From: Sabethes cyaneus | Lineage: Eukaryota; Arthropoda; Insecta; Diptera; Culicidae | Assembly: GCF_943734655.1 (NCBI RefSeq) | Contig: NC_071354.1 | Location: forward strand, 78,405,838 to 78,469,837 | Length of the DNA: 64,000 nucleotides | Direction: 5' to 3' | Shown here: in pieces, positions 21,020-32,404 of the stretch | Numbering within the stretch: position 1 is the stretch's first letter | Layout of the letters: the number at the start of each line of letters is the position of its first letter | Made by a program: the position numbers and the translations under genes | The notes under the pieces: model-generated | What the model saw: only the letters and a program-made list of their open reading frames with translations | Told to the model about the DNA's origin: nothing | The model's database searches: none

Positions 21020-22670
21020 TCTAGGATTCGGGTACCACGGTACCAAAAGCTGCAACATGGTTCCGCGTTGCCACTTGTCGCAAGTGTGCCCTTAACTACA
21101 AGCTGTTAATAACCCGATGACATTGAGCCTCATCGTGTCATCAGCTGTGGCTGCTCCAAGTGATCGGACTTCGAGTAAATCCGACAACAATCATCAGCAA
21201 ACAACCAGCCCGGTAGCAGGCGCAATAAGCATCATCCTCCGGCCATCGCAGATACCTTACCAGTTGGTAAGCTATCAATGAATTGCCAATGAATTGCCTG
21301 CTCTGCAACCTTGCTGGCAGGTCCAAAACCTCTCTCCACTCCCCGTCAACAACCAAAATATCGCTGTCACGAATTCCTGAGCTCATCAAACGGCCTCCAA
21401 CTCCCGTTCAACCCAGCATCGCTTCAGCTGGCCTTCCGAACCAAGGGTCTACCCCGCGCCTGAACTGTCGTATACCGGTATTACCTCTGGTGCATCCACC
21501 GGTGTCCCTCTCACAACGGAAGAGCTCTTCCAACTCATTTCGGAGCTTATCGATATCAAGCGTTCATACTAGACCTTATCAGAGAAACTCCATGCTGGAA
21601 TATGCATCGTCAGCAGATATTGACCGTAAAGCCCTCTCCATAGTTAACAGGAACGCTTGCTCTCTGAAGAGCAAACATATCGCTCTGCACGATTTCCTTA
21701 ACGAGAAGGAGGTCGACGACGCTGTCATCACGGAAACCCATCCCAAGCCGGAGGGTAGTGTTCTCCTTTCCGAATTTTGGTATTTGAGACTCGACCGAAC
21801 TAAGAGGTATGGGTCTAGCCGTTGCTGTGTAGTGCAACGTAAAAGGCCGCCTACAGCCAAACTTCAACCTGAAAGTGATCGTAACCATTGCGGTCGAGGT
21901 TAGCAGATCAACATGATAGCGGTCAACTGTTCCAAACAAGCCAAGGCCCGGGACGGTTCCGCCGCTCATTTAAGATCCGACTTCCGAGTTAAACTCGGCA
22001 TGGAGTGTGGGGCAACCGAAGGAGAAATCAGTATAGAACCATGTTGAAACCGGCCGGAAGATTTCGAAGCTGGCAGCATTACAGCATCTTGTTGCCTGCA
22101 GTCCGACAAGAATCTCCAGATCGGAGGTTCACTTTATTTTGAACATCTTTATAACGAACATGGCCATCTCCGCAGTACTAGTGGACTTCTAGTTCTTCTT
22201 CCGACCACTACCCAGAGGTGCTGAGGCTTGCTGTCTCTATTGTTATGGTGTACAGTCTCGACAGGCTCCGACGATACTACCATTCTGCCAACTCGAGTTT
22301 TAACCTATCATCGACGACTACATCGATTCCGAACAGTCCTTGGATATATTGAGCTGAATTACCAGATGCAATCTACTCAGCGAGCGATTGCAATCGCCTG
22401 GGAAAGTGATGAGAGCGGTCCCTTTCTGTACGAACAGTTTGAGTGCCGCAAGGGAAGGTCCATTATCCATCAATTCCATCGAGTTACCAGCATAATCCAG
22501 TGGAGCAAGTCGATATTCAAAACGACAACAATGGCGCAGTTGCATATCAAAAAGATATCCGACAATGTATGACACGACGGTCCGGTGTTCAAGGTGCATC
22601 GGTACAATTTTGCGATGTATCATCACCAGAAGCTATCTGCCTGGCAGAGTGTTCCAAGTATCTCTAAATA
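21020..22670 (+). pseudogene. decayed Jockey-type LINE (ORF1 end and ORF2 start)
   Basis: Frame-shifted remnants show a zinc-knuckle-like ATCRKCALNY region, then TTEELFQLISELIDI, which resembles the end of Jockey-group ORF1. Next comes an endonuclease start, IVNRNACSLKSKHIALHDFL and VDDAVITETHPKPEGS. SDHYPEVLRLAVSIV follows as an endonuclease end. Later parts are hard to align. It is heavily mutated, with no intact frame. Confidence 0.6.
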
Positions 22671-22834
22671 GCGTCTGTTCATATATTTGAACTATCTATT
22701 ATTGTTTGAGCTAATAGTTTTTTTCGCAATTTTTAGGATTATCTTGAAATAATAAACATCTTTATGCCGTCGTTTTTGGAATGCAGTTTGACTCTAACAT
22801 CGTCGACAATTATGTCAAAAACTCTTGTCTTATA

Positions 22835-23016
22835 CCGTAAATGCACATGGTTCCTATTTCTGTGCACTGCATATTTTCCTTAAAATTCGAAGCATTCTCA
22901 AATGAATAGCTCTATGTACACACATGTTCCTAGATGTGTTAATTAAGATAAAAATTTGCAGAAATTTGGAAGTTTTGACTAAAATGTGGGGTGCGCAGAA
23001 TTAGGTGCGTTTACGG
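22835..23016. mobile_element. TA-flanked MITE
   Basis: TA lies on both sides (22833-22834, 23017-23018), with inverted ends CCGTAAATGCAC / GTGCGTTTACGG. It is 182 bp and non-coding, consistent with a Tc1/mariner-type non-autonomous element. Confidence 0.75.
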
Positions 23017-24191
23017 TATCGAGGAAAAAATTGTTTTTATCGAGTTTTTTCAATTTAACTTATTCAATTTTGGTTTCTAATAAAAACAAACTTTAAGCAA
23101 CATTTAGAGCTTAAATGGTTGCTCATTTTTTCTGAAGCCATCAATCATGTAACTTTTCTATGAGAAAAGTTATCAACTCGTTTCATTAAAAATCAATTAT
23201 TTTCGAACGCCATTATCTACGATAGGGATACGTCAAGTAAAATTCGATTTCGAGTACATGAAAGTCCTGTGTTGATCATATTGAATAAATCACTTTTGTA
23301 AGAAAAATATAAAAATTCTTTTCACTATAATGAAGTAATTTTCATATGCGTAACACACTTCAACCCTGGCCCATCAGAAAATGCGATCGCTTGGCAATGT
23401 AATCATCAGTTAAAGCACTCGTAATTATCATCAGTACACTGATACACACGACGGATGATTTTCGGTATTTCAAGCCTACACATTTGTAATGCATCTCTTG
23501 ATCTGCAAACCATCCGCGAAATAAAGCGAAATAAAACTGCAAATAAACAACATTCAAAGATAATAACTATTCACGGCGGCTGCAGATAGGCAAAAAAGAT
23601 ACCGAACCTCCCGAGGAGAATCATGCTCCTCATCACAATTACCGCGAGGGGGCACAATGAAACCGGCTAGTTTAGGCTGATCAAATTGATTCGTCATCAC
23701 CACCCTTGGATGGAAGTGGAAGTGGTGGCGGATTTACCTGCTCTTTTTTGTTTTTATTTTGTTGCCGTACACAATTCCAGCTCCTTCGAGCGGCGCGGGG
23801 CGGTGCCTGCGGCGACGTGGTACAAGTTCACGATCATCATCTGCTGAATATGCAATAGATTTCCATAGACTTCACCCTGCGAGAGGTCGGCTGAAAACCG
23901 ATTTGCAACTAATGTCCGAAAGTGGCCAGTTTGCAGCATAGGCTAAGCTACGACCGCGACGTAACCCAATTGGTTAAGCAAGCGAAAAAATAAATTTCAC
24001 ATCACGCAGTTGGCATCATGTTTTGGTCATTGACCGCGAAAAGATCCCGTAAAAGTCATGCGTAATCAACAAACGAAGGAGCTTAGTAATGATGATTTTA
24101 AAATAGGCATTCCAGTATTGTTTAGACATGTACAGGTTGTAATGGTAAAAGGTGAAACTGGCAAAAATGGATTACAATCTTTCGCACTCAC

Positions 24192-24347
24192 CTCGAGCAC
24201 AAACCATAGTTGATCATCTTCGACGGTTGCACCTCGTTTCAGGAAAAGACCAGCAAAGTCCGGTATGTTCGGGTGTTTCGATAGGTCTCGCAGAACCAAA
24301 TACTCTTCTTCAATCTCTTCGATGTTGTCGGCAATCGTTTCCAGTAT
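24192..24347 (-). CDS. class III myosin (NINAC/MYO3) kinase domain, second coding exon
   Basis: This exon has consensus splice borders: the acceptor CCTTTTCAG ends at 24348 and the donor GTGAGT starts at 24191. It is 156 bp, phase 0 at both ends, and encodes 52 residues. They read as kinase lobe N to hinge: ILETIADNIEEIEEEY holds the helix-C glutamate, then HPNIPDF and the hinge DDQLWFVLE. The EIEEEYLVLRDLSKHPN pattern matches the N-terminal kinase of class III unconventional myosins (insect NINAC, vertebrate MYO3A/B). These proteins carry kinase then motor domains and act in photoreceptor rhabdomeres or stereocilia. The next exons (catalytic loop, DFG, motor) are not visible down to 22.7 kb, so a long intron follows. 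Confidence 0.85.
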
Positions 24348-24412
24348 CTGAAAAGGAACGGTTTGCATTCGTGAATCTAAATTGTTGATTGGGAGTTAAG
24401 TGTGTAATTCAC

Positions 24413-24569
24413 CTTTACGGCATACTTCCGGCCGCTCTGCTTATCCTTTGCGCTGTACACCTCGCCATAGGTTCCTTCGCCGATCAAATCCAGCAGCTCG
24501 AAGCGTTCGCTTGGGTTGGGCAGCCTCAGGAAATCGACATGCTGCGACAGTCCATTGTACGCCATATTC
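24413..24569 (-). CDS. class III myosin (NINAC/MYO3) kinase domain, first coding exon
   Basis: The acceptor TTTTTGGCAG ends at 24570. The start codon is at 24565-24563, and 51 codons run to the donor GTGAAT at 24412. Residues 16-21 (PNPSER) open the kinase in the class III myosin style. The glycine-rich loop is GEGTYGEVY (residues 30-38) and the ATP-binding lysine is in AVK (residues 49-51). It joins the next exon in phase 0, giving VK-ILETIADNIEEIEEEY across a 65-bp intron. Length and spacing agree with family N-termini. Choice between the insect ninaC orthologue and a separate Myo3 paralogue cannot be made from 103 residues. A STE20-like kinase is less likely, because the PNPS and IEEIEEEY motifs favour class III myosin. 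Confidence 0.85.
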
Positions 24570-24689
24570 CTGCCAAAAAGGATGAAATAACGAAAATTTC
24601 CAATTCAGTCACTTGCTTTTACTGAGCCTCCGGAGTAGAGGACAAAATTCAGGTCGGTCGGTTGTGCAAATTCACTCCCGGGCTCTAAC

Positions 24690-24773
24690 CTGGACAACAA
24701 TCGATGTCCAACTGTTGCCCTGGGCTGAGTTGTTCTACGTCCCTAATCAACGAGTACCTACAGAAGTTACACT
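24690..24773 (-). other. candidate non-coding first exon of the class III myosin gene
   Basis: An insect initiator TCAGT has its A at 24773. A possible donor CCAG/GTTAGA ends an 84-bp exon at 24690, and a 120-bp intron would lead to the acceptor at 24570. No start codon begins a long frame here. The donor is weak, so the exon end is uncertain. Confidence 0.3.
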
Positions 24774-24823
24774 GAAAAAGCAATTGTAAGTCGTACCGAA
24801 TGTAACTGGACAAAACAAAACCG

Positions 24824-24834
24824 TAATCGGATTA
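24824..24834. promoter_or_regulatory. P3/RCSI homeodomain palindrome TAATCCGATTA
   Basis: The minus strand reads TAATCCGATTA, an exact match to the P3/rhodopsin core sequence I consensus TAATYNRATTA. It contains the K50 homeodomain half-site TAATCC. It lies about 50-60 bp upstream of the candidate start and about 260 bp upstream of the myosin start codon. In Drosophila such sites sit at comparable positions in rhodopsin and other photoreceptor-gene promoters and bind Pax6 and Otd-type factors. Function here is inferred from gene identity and position. Confidence 0.6.
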
Positions 24835-24999
24835 GAGCAACGTCCATTTCACGTTTTGTGAATTTGGCACGACATGCAGGGGCCGCCGGGGCTTAGCTAC
24901 TATCGATTTACATACGCAGCAGCACGTGGTGTGGCAGCTGCACCGTTTCATTGATTGTTCAGTGTACATTTGAAGAGAAAATCGATTGTCTGTTTATGC

Positions 25000-26160
25000 A
25001 GGACATGGATCGACAGACATTTTTCTTTTTCTTTTAATAGCACTTCAACGGTTTGTTGAAGTTAATTTTAGTATGAACTCTTTAAAAGTGTTTGTATTTC
25101 AATTATTATTGATGAAAGTGTTTTGTATTTCAATTATTATTGATTAAATCACAAATGATTTGATAATAATAAGTGGGCTCAATGCTTTGAGATATTCAAT
25201 TTCAGCAATGAAAAACCCACTAGGAGGAAACATACCCACCAAAATCATTTTTTTTAATTTTCAATCTATCTTACATACATCACGTACAACCAAAACTTCG
25301 AATTAAAATCCGAACCATAATTATTCCTTTTATAGTTCAGAAAGAAACACATTGTGGTGGGAACGCAGCAACAAAAATTTAAAATTCTAACATCAAAATT
25401 GTACCAACGCGAATAATATACTTAATCAAATAAAGCAAATACTTTATTTCTATACTCTGGTCTTCTTTATTATGTGTACACTGTACATTCTATTGTAAAA
25501 TATTGACTAAAATTTAAGCAGCCATAAGAATCCAATGTGGTGTGGTAGCATGCAAGAAAAAACCAACAGTAAACCAATGTGACATGATTGGATTTGGCTT
25601 TATTGAGTACACATACAATGTGTAGTGCATACAATGTTCCGAATCTTTCTTGAGCAATAAATAGGCATCACAAAACATTTGTTCCTACCCTAAGTTTAAC
25701 TGCTATTTTATATGTCTTTATTTTGTTGGAGGATGCGAGTGCTCTGAATTAATTTTTTGCTGAAATTCTGTGAGTGCTGTGTAATGTAATAATGTAATTA
25801 TATAGGTGTAATCACGAATAGAGTGCCATTTGTTGTCTATTAATGATCAAATATCGTGATTTCCGTGAAACTAGTGCTAGGTTCTAGAGTTTTAAGTTGA
25901 ATAATACTGTACGGCTTACCAAGAAAAATGCGTTAGTTTGTGTATGTGTGAGCGCAGTTGCTTGAAGCGCTGTTTCACACTAGATGTCTCATTCTTATTG
26001 AAACAAAGTGGAATTGAATAAAACAATTTCGCGAAATACCTGCTGACCTGGCACCAGTATTTAGACCTGTTAGGTGACCTGTTAGGTGCATCATTTGTGT
26101 ATTATATCATACCATATTAAACTGTGGTAGTTTTTGATTTTGTTACCATGCATTCGGTTC
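25000..26160. other. AT-rich low-copy DNA, no gene seen
   Basis: Upstream side of the myosin gene. It contains only short frames, a small GACCTGTTAGGTG direct repeat near 26066-26092 and scattered AT runs. It could include distal regulatory DNA. Confidence 0.35.
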
Positions 26161-26164
26161 TATC

Positions 26165-26602
26165 TAGGACAGGACGTGCCAACTGGCTTCTTACTCTTCT
26201 TCTTATTATTACCGCCATCCCGATTGAATATTCTTTGTTACACGCTGCACCACTGTTGCCTGCACATATTATTTTAAGAATAACTTCGTTTGCCGAACAA
26301 CAGCTCCCGAATACGCGACATTTTATGCGACCAAAATCATGTTTTGCATTTCATTTTGAAAATTAAAATTCGTGTACAAAGAAAACTAATGTAGAACCAA
26401 GCATAGAACTACAGAATACAAAAGAAATCGAAATTCGGAAATAATAACTTATTGACGTATTCCGCCTAATCAGTTTCAGCAACACTGAAAGCGATACCGC
26501 GTTATATTTTCCAGTCAACGGTTGCTCGTCACTTTCAATCAATCAGAAATTGAGTCAATTTTGGGTCAACGCCGCGGTTGACACTTGGCACGTCCTGTCC
26601 TA
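26165..26602. repeat. 18-bp perfect inverted repeat pair, MITE-like
   Basis: TAGGACAGGACGTGCCAA (26165-26182) recurs inverted at 26585-26602, spanning 438 bp. The interior is AT-rich, with a chance 80-codon frame. It may be a non-autonomous element; no clear target duplication was found. Confidence 0.55.
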
Positions 26603-27202
26603 AGGTTCTATAAGAGATGTCGTGTCGTTTCAGGCGGGTGGCCTTCGAATTCGTTCTCGTTCTTAAATAGTTTTCGTTGTCGATGGCTTCTAAATCGACC
26701 ATATGAGAGACATGAGATGGTCGCCAATCGTTATTTTATCAAGTGTTGATGTTTTTTGATATGCGACATGACATAGTTTTCTGATATTTCAGTCTTCCTA
26801 TGGCAACCAGTTCCGGATTCATAGTGTCCCCCCGGATCTGGATAGCGCACACCATGGCTTGTAACTGCAGCAAAGTAACTGATATAACCAGTCACTGATT
26901 TGTTAAAAATATCAAAATGTTTCAAAAGAATTTCAAATATTTGGCAACGTTTTCTAAAAAAGCCGGGTCATGGTCCTCCAAGAAACACTGGAATAACTCC
27001 GGAGCTATGTGACATATGGCCATGATTTGTAAATATTATAAAAATTGTTATTTTGAGTTGATCAAACAATATTATAAAAATAGACAAGATTTTCGGCACA
27101 ATTTCCAAATCTGGTGAAAAAGTATTGAAAGGTAAAAATGTTACGGCCATTTTAGGAAATTTTCGGAATCTAAAAATGATGCAGACCTTAGAAGGGCTAC
27201 AC

Positions 27203-27587
27203 ACTTAAAAAAAGTACCGAATTCGGTAAAATTTTGCCGAACGTTAACGTTTGGTAACTAAAAAAATTTACCGAGCGGTCGACTGTTGAGGTTTTGACAA
27301 AATTTTAATATTTTTTTTGAAACGATGATTCTACAATTGATGAAGGGACGGTAAGGGAAAGTAATGAAGAAGGATTTTTTTTAGGGAATGAAGGGGAAAG
27401 AGTGGAAAGGAAGGGGGGGGGGTAAGAGGTAGCTATGCTTAACAAGTTGTCGTTGTGACTCCTATCTTTTGTCCAATGCTGGAAGGTACATGGGTCGAAC
27501 CAAGCTATAATCAGAGATTAGAACCGGATTTGAACCCATAACACCTGCCAGGGCGTGTTACCAAATTCGGTGCTTTTTTTAAGTTTA
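27203..27587. mobile_element. MITE with ACCGAATTCGGT-type ends
   Basis: The left end is CTTAAAAAAAGTACCGAATT (from 27203). The right end ACCAAATTCGGTGC followed by TTTTTTTAAG is its inverse. Between them (27295-27545) lies a member of the foldback family found at 31295-32023, with the poly-G tract and two B-box-like words on the minus strand. Confidence 0.7.
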
Positions 27588-27973
27588 ATTTTTCAATATA
27601 TATATATATATTTCTTAACTGTTTAATTGAACTGGTTAACTTCCCAAGCAACAATTCTAAAGCCACTTGGTTTTACTTGAATTTAATATGGGTTTTATTG
27701 CGGTATTAATCATTACCTCTGGCTACATTATGGTATTACGTAATACCAAGAAGATACGAGTGAAAATACATATGTAGTTAGCTACAAAACCATATTAAAA
27801 CAAATAATAAAGCAAATTTATTGTGGTTGCGTATATTACCACCTTAAAACAAACTGGTTGCACCACGTCTCTAATAAACTTACCATAAATGTGGCGTATC
27901 AATACAATATGGTGTACCAATCGAAATTGATCCTATTACGGTTGCTTGTCAAACTGCAATAAATCTGTTAGTT

Positions 27974-28462
27974 AGGCCATTGCAAATCATTTTAAAAGGT
28001 TTTGCCCCCCAAGGGGGCAAAGGGGGTAAATTGGCTTGAAAATTCGGAGGGCAAAAAAATAATTTGTAGGATATGAGTTAATTTTTTTTATAAAATCAAT
28101 TGTCTGTGGGCTCTACAGCCTGAAAAACTTGAAAAATGACTGTACGAGTTGATTTAACGCTTCTAGCATGAAATAGAAATGGAAATTCAAACAGCGGAAT
28201 TTCCGAAAATCGGCCAAAAGAATTTTCTTTCGTTTTTGTCTTTTTTTCGTAGATTTTTGCATGGAAATTAACAACGTAAATATTAAAAGCAAGAATAGAT
28301 TTGGTTTTCACGTTTAAACCTAAAATAAAAATGCCTAAAATCCATATTTTTTTGCTCGATTAAAAAATTCTCTTTGTTTTTTTTTCGCCCCCCCCCCCCC
28401 TCTCCCCTTCAGTGGCCCTACACCGGAGGGACAAAAACTTTTTAAAATATTTGTAATGGCCT
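27974..28462. mobile_element. AGGCCATTGCAAA-ended MITE, long copy
   Basis: The left end AGGCCATTGCAAATCATTTT is inverse to the right end AATATTTGTAATGGCCT, with a mirrored pattern of TTTTAAAA and TTTTG(T/C)CC. It holds a CCCCAAGGGGGCAAAGGGGG segment and a poly-C tract. A shorter relative lies at 59026-59191. Confidence 0.75.
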
Positions 28463-28474
28463 TATATAGACCTA

Positions 28475-30246
28475 CTAGCTGACCCGACAAACTTCGTATT
28501 GCCACAAATTAACCTGTATTGTACATAAATCATGAATCTCGGATGATCTTTGTCATAATCTCGAGTTTTGCAAGCCCCCCAGTGGAAGGCGCTTCCGACG
28601 GCGGGTCACCGGCAACACTCGCGACCGTCTCGCCCTGAATGATCTAGTGTTACTATAGATAGTTTTTGTGGTCTTGTATTGACTAATGTTTTATGGAAGA
28701 GTCTCGAATTTATCGAGTTCGATTAGTTTTTGAGTTTCGCAAAAATTTCTGTTTTATTTGTATGAGAGTCCATATCCCCCTACCACAGGGGTGAGAGATC
28801 TCTAACTATCGTAAAATAAATTCAAGACTCCAAAATCTCCCACATGCCAAATTTGGTTCCATTTGATTGATTAGTTCTCGAGATAAGAGGAAATTTGCAT
28901 TTCATTTGTATGGAAGCCCACCCTCTTAAAGAGGAGGTGGGCCATAACTCGCTTTCTAAATAAGAGAGGGGTCTCAATTCACCATAGACCATTCACCATT
29001 CACCAAATCTTGCGTCCAAAACCACTTACATGTCAAATTTGGTTCCATTTGCTTGATTAGTTCTCGAGTTATGAGGAAATTTGTTTTTCATTTGGAAAGG
29101 AGCCCCCCCCCCTCTTAAAGTGGGGAAATCCATAGAAAATATTCTTGCCTACAAAAACACCCATATGATAAATTTGGTTCCATTTGCTTGATTAGTTCTA
29201 GAGTTATGAGGAAATTTGTATTTCGTTTGTATGAGAGCCCCCCCTCTTAAAGTGGGGAGGGGTCCTTATTCACCATAGAAAATATTCTTGCCCTCAAAAA
29301 CTTTCACATGCCAAATTTTGTTCCATTTGCTTGATTAGTTCTTCAGTTATGAGGAAATTTGTATTTCATTTGTATAGGATCCCCCCTTCCTAAAGTGGGG
29401 AGGGGTCCCAATTCATCATAGAAAAAAAATTTGTCTCCAAAAACACCCACGTGCCAAATTTTGTTCCATTTGCTTGATTAGTTCTCGAGTTATGAGGAAA
29501 TTTGTATTTCGTTTGTATAGGAGCCCCCCCTCTTAAAGTGGGGAGGGGTCCTTATTCACCATAGAAAATATTATTGTCCTAGAAAACTTTCACATGCCAA
29601 ATTTGGTTCCATTTGCTTGATTAGTTCTCGAGTTATGAGGAAATTTGTATTTCGTTTGTATAGGAGCCCCCCTCTTAAAGTGGGGAGGGGTCCTTATTTA
29701 CCATACAAAATGTTCTTGCCCTAAAAAACTTTCACATGCCAAATTTTGTTCCATTTGCTTGATTAGTTCTTCAGTTATGAGGAAATTTGTATTTCATTTG
29801 TATAGGATTCCCCCTCCTAAAACGGGGAGGGATCCCAATTCATCATAGAAAAAAATTTTGTCTCCAAAAACACCCACATGCCAAATTTGGTTCCATTTGC
29901 TTAATTACTTCTCGAGTTATGAGGAAAATTGTGTTTCTTTGGTACAGGAGCCCCCCCTCTTAAAGTGAGGAGGGGTCCTAATGTACTATAGAAAATATTC
30001 TTGCCCTAGAAAACTTTCACCTGCCAAATTTGGTTTCATTTGCTTGATTAGTTCTCGAGTTATGAGGAAATTTGTATGGAAGCCCCCCCTTTTAGTGGGG
30101 GGAGGGGTTTCTAACCATCACTAAAACCTTTCCTGGCCCCAAAAAACCTCTAGATGCATACTTTCATGCCGATTGGTTCAGTAGTTTTCGATTCTATAAG
30201 GAACATACAGACAGACAGACAGAAATCCTTCTTTATAGGTATAGAT
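28475..30246 (+). mobile_element. tandem-array repeat element, copy E2
   Basis: Same head (CTAGCTGACCCGACAAACTT) and tail (ACAGACAGACAGACAGAA, then TATAGGTATAGAT) as E1, with about nine tandem units of roughly 140-150 bp. Units are more uniform than in E1, so expansion or homogenisation occurred separately in each copy. Confidence 0.82.
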
Positions 30247-30469
30247 TAAAACGGTAATACCATGACCAATCAGATTTATTACGGCTATTATGAAGAATAT
30301 TAGAGTTCAACACCGAAATTATTTTTGTATGCAAAGCCAAATTGCCATGTTCTAGTATTCTAGTATTCTATATTATTGTCACTCGATTTTCCTGTCACAT
30401 GAAGCAACTAAATTGATTTTGCTAGAAATTGAGATTGACTAACAGAATATATTTATTTTGTTAAAACGA

Positions 30470-31030
30470 CCAGTTTTCGAAAATCGCATAATTTCGAGGC
30501 GCATTGATTTTGTTCACCTATCATGTCAGTATGCACGATAAAATTTTATGCGCATGTCTGCAAACCAATATAAAATGCTAAAATTTATTAATTATTCTAT
30601 GGAATATTTTATTATGGTCGCTGCAAACTAAATCGATCAGGTTGATCTGACAGTAAAACTTTAACTTTTCTGATCACGGATATATTTGCAAGTTAACTAA
30701 GTTGGCGGTCGGATTTAGCTTTTCAACAGAGCAAGCTGTATGCTTTATAGCTTTGTAGCCAAAAGCTTTATTAAATTATAGCGGTAGCTGTCCAGCAGCG
30801 AAAAGCATAATCGGTTTTATTGCTGCTTTCAGCAGAGCGTGATAAGACTACTTCTGCTTGTGACCTGATTCTTATAGAGGTTATGAAAACCTTCTGAAGA
30901 GTGGGCCACTTGGTCGGAAGCCAGTTTTATAGCGGTCTTCAGAATGTTCTGGTGGACCTCATAGTTTTATCAGCGTTTTTATGGAATTGATCCTGAAAAC
31001 CACTAGTGGAACGTAATAAAACATAAAAAT
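30470..31030 (+). repeat. ~550-bp dispersed segment, first copy
   Basis: This matches a second copy split as about 31105-31294 and 32024-32405. Shared words include AAATCGATCAG, TCGGTTTTATT and CAGCAGAGCGT, then CTTCTGAAGAG. The second copy is interrupted by the foldback at 31295-32023, which dates the foldback as later. Confidence 0.7.
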
Positions 31031-31294
31031 GTTACTTGGGTTGGGTATGTTTTGTTGACTGTGAATTCCTTGAATCTGTTCTGCTTTAATGTGACTGACA
31101 GCCGACAAAAATAACTGTTTAACTGTTTCGAAAATAACGTAATTATGATGGCGCGTTAATTTTATCCACTTATCATTCCCGTATGCACGGCAAAATTTAA
31201 TGCGCATATACTGCACAACTACGAAAGCTGCTGAAGATTTATCATATATTCTTTCGGATATTTTATTATGGCCGTTATAAAGCAAATCGATCAG

Positions 31295-32023
31295 GTTCTA
31301 CGGTTGATGAAGGGACGGTAGGGGAAAGAAATGAAAATTTTTGGTGAAGGAAGGGAAGAGCGAAAAGGGAAGGGGGGGGGGGGATATTGGTAGCTACGCT
31401 TGACAAGTAGTCATTTTGTCCAATGCTAGAAGGTGCATGAGTCGAACCAAACTATAATCTGAGATTATACCCAGATTCGAACCCACAACACCCGCCAGTC
31501 GTCACGTGCAGTACTTTGTAAGTCGTAAGGGCCGGCCTATTTCGTCGTCCTGCCAGTAAAACTAGTTAGATTAAGACTTCTCGCTCGGTGGAAATCTGCA
31601 ATTGATGTAGGAAGAGGCACAATATGTGTCGATAACCCAACCAAGCGCGTCGCTATCTTGATAAGTGGATTTTGCAGTCTCCTTTTGTCCAGCGCCTCTA
31701 TGGTTCAAAGGTACAAGTACCAGCGAACCGCATGCCCTGGCGGGTGTTTTGAGTTCGAATCTGGTTATAATCTCAGATTATAACTTGGTTCGACTCATGC
31801 ACCTTCCAGCATTGGACAAAAGGTAGGAGTCAAAATGACTACTTGTCAAGCGAAGCTACCAATACTCCCCCCCTTCCTTTCCGCACTTCCCCTCCTTCAC
31901 CAAAAATTTTCATTTCTTTCCCCTACCGTCCCTTCATCAATTGTAGAACCATCGTTTCAAAAAATATTAATATATATGTATGACCACATTTCAAGGTCAA
32001 GACTAAAAACTTGAGATTAGTCT
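31295..32023. mobile_element. foldback element with tRNA-like promoter boxes
   Basis: Arms 31297-31500 and 31734-31955 are inverse copies holding a poly-G tract, TTTTGTCCAATGCTRGAAGG and a TTCGAA-type word. An 11-bp direct repeat AAATCGATCAG (31284-31294 and 32024-32034) flanks the unit and looks like a target duplication. On the plus strand TGGTTCAAAGGT (31701-31712) is A-box-like. GTTCGAATC (31753-31761) and GTTCGACTC (31788-31796) both fit the B-box consensus GWTCRANNC. A tRNA-derived SINE duplicated head to head is the likely origin. Confidence 0.65.
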
Positions 32024-32404
32024 AAATCGATCAGCATGATCTGACAATAAAACTTACAGTAAACGTTTTGTGCTTAAAGATATATATTTTCAAGTTAATA
32101 AATCTGTGCGAGTTTTGTTTATAACTTTGTCGAAAAAAGCGAAAAGCTTGATTAGAATAAGTTGCCAGCAAAAGGCATAGTCGGTTTTATTACTGCTTAC
32201 AGCAGAGCGTAATAAACCTGTACGAGCTTATGGCATGACTCTTGAAGAAGTTATAAATATCTTCTGAAGAGAGGGTCTCTTGGTGGGAAGGAAGCTTCAT
32301 AGCGGTCCTCAGAAGGTTCTAGTGAAATTCATAGTTTTGCTAGCGGTTTTATGTAATTGATCATAAAAATCACTAGAAGAACAAAATAAAACTTAAATTG
32401 CTTA

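Larger units (their letters stand above)
27643..31040. mobile_element. CCCAAGCAAC-ended element with nested insertions
   Basis: The left end is CCCAAGCAACAATT and the right end AATGTTACTTGGG, with TT on both sides (27641-27642, 31041-31042). The same ends define 108-bp TA-flanked copies at 37147-37254 and, slightly changed, at 41010-41116. Inside are a GGCCATTGC MITE (27974-28462) and the tandem-array element E2 (28475-30246). The remaining core is AT-rich and non-coding. Confidence 0.55.

Noticed and set aside
26124..26366. 80-codon frame with a signal-anchor-like hydrophobic stretch
   Set aside because: It overlaps a MITE-like inverted-repeat unit, has no recognisable family or splice partner, and fits chance in AT-rich DNA.
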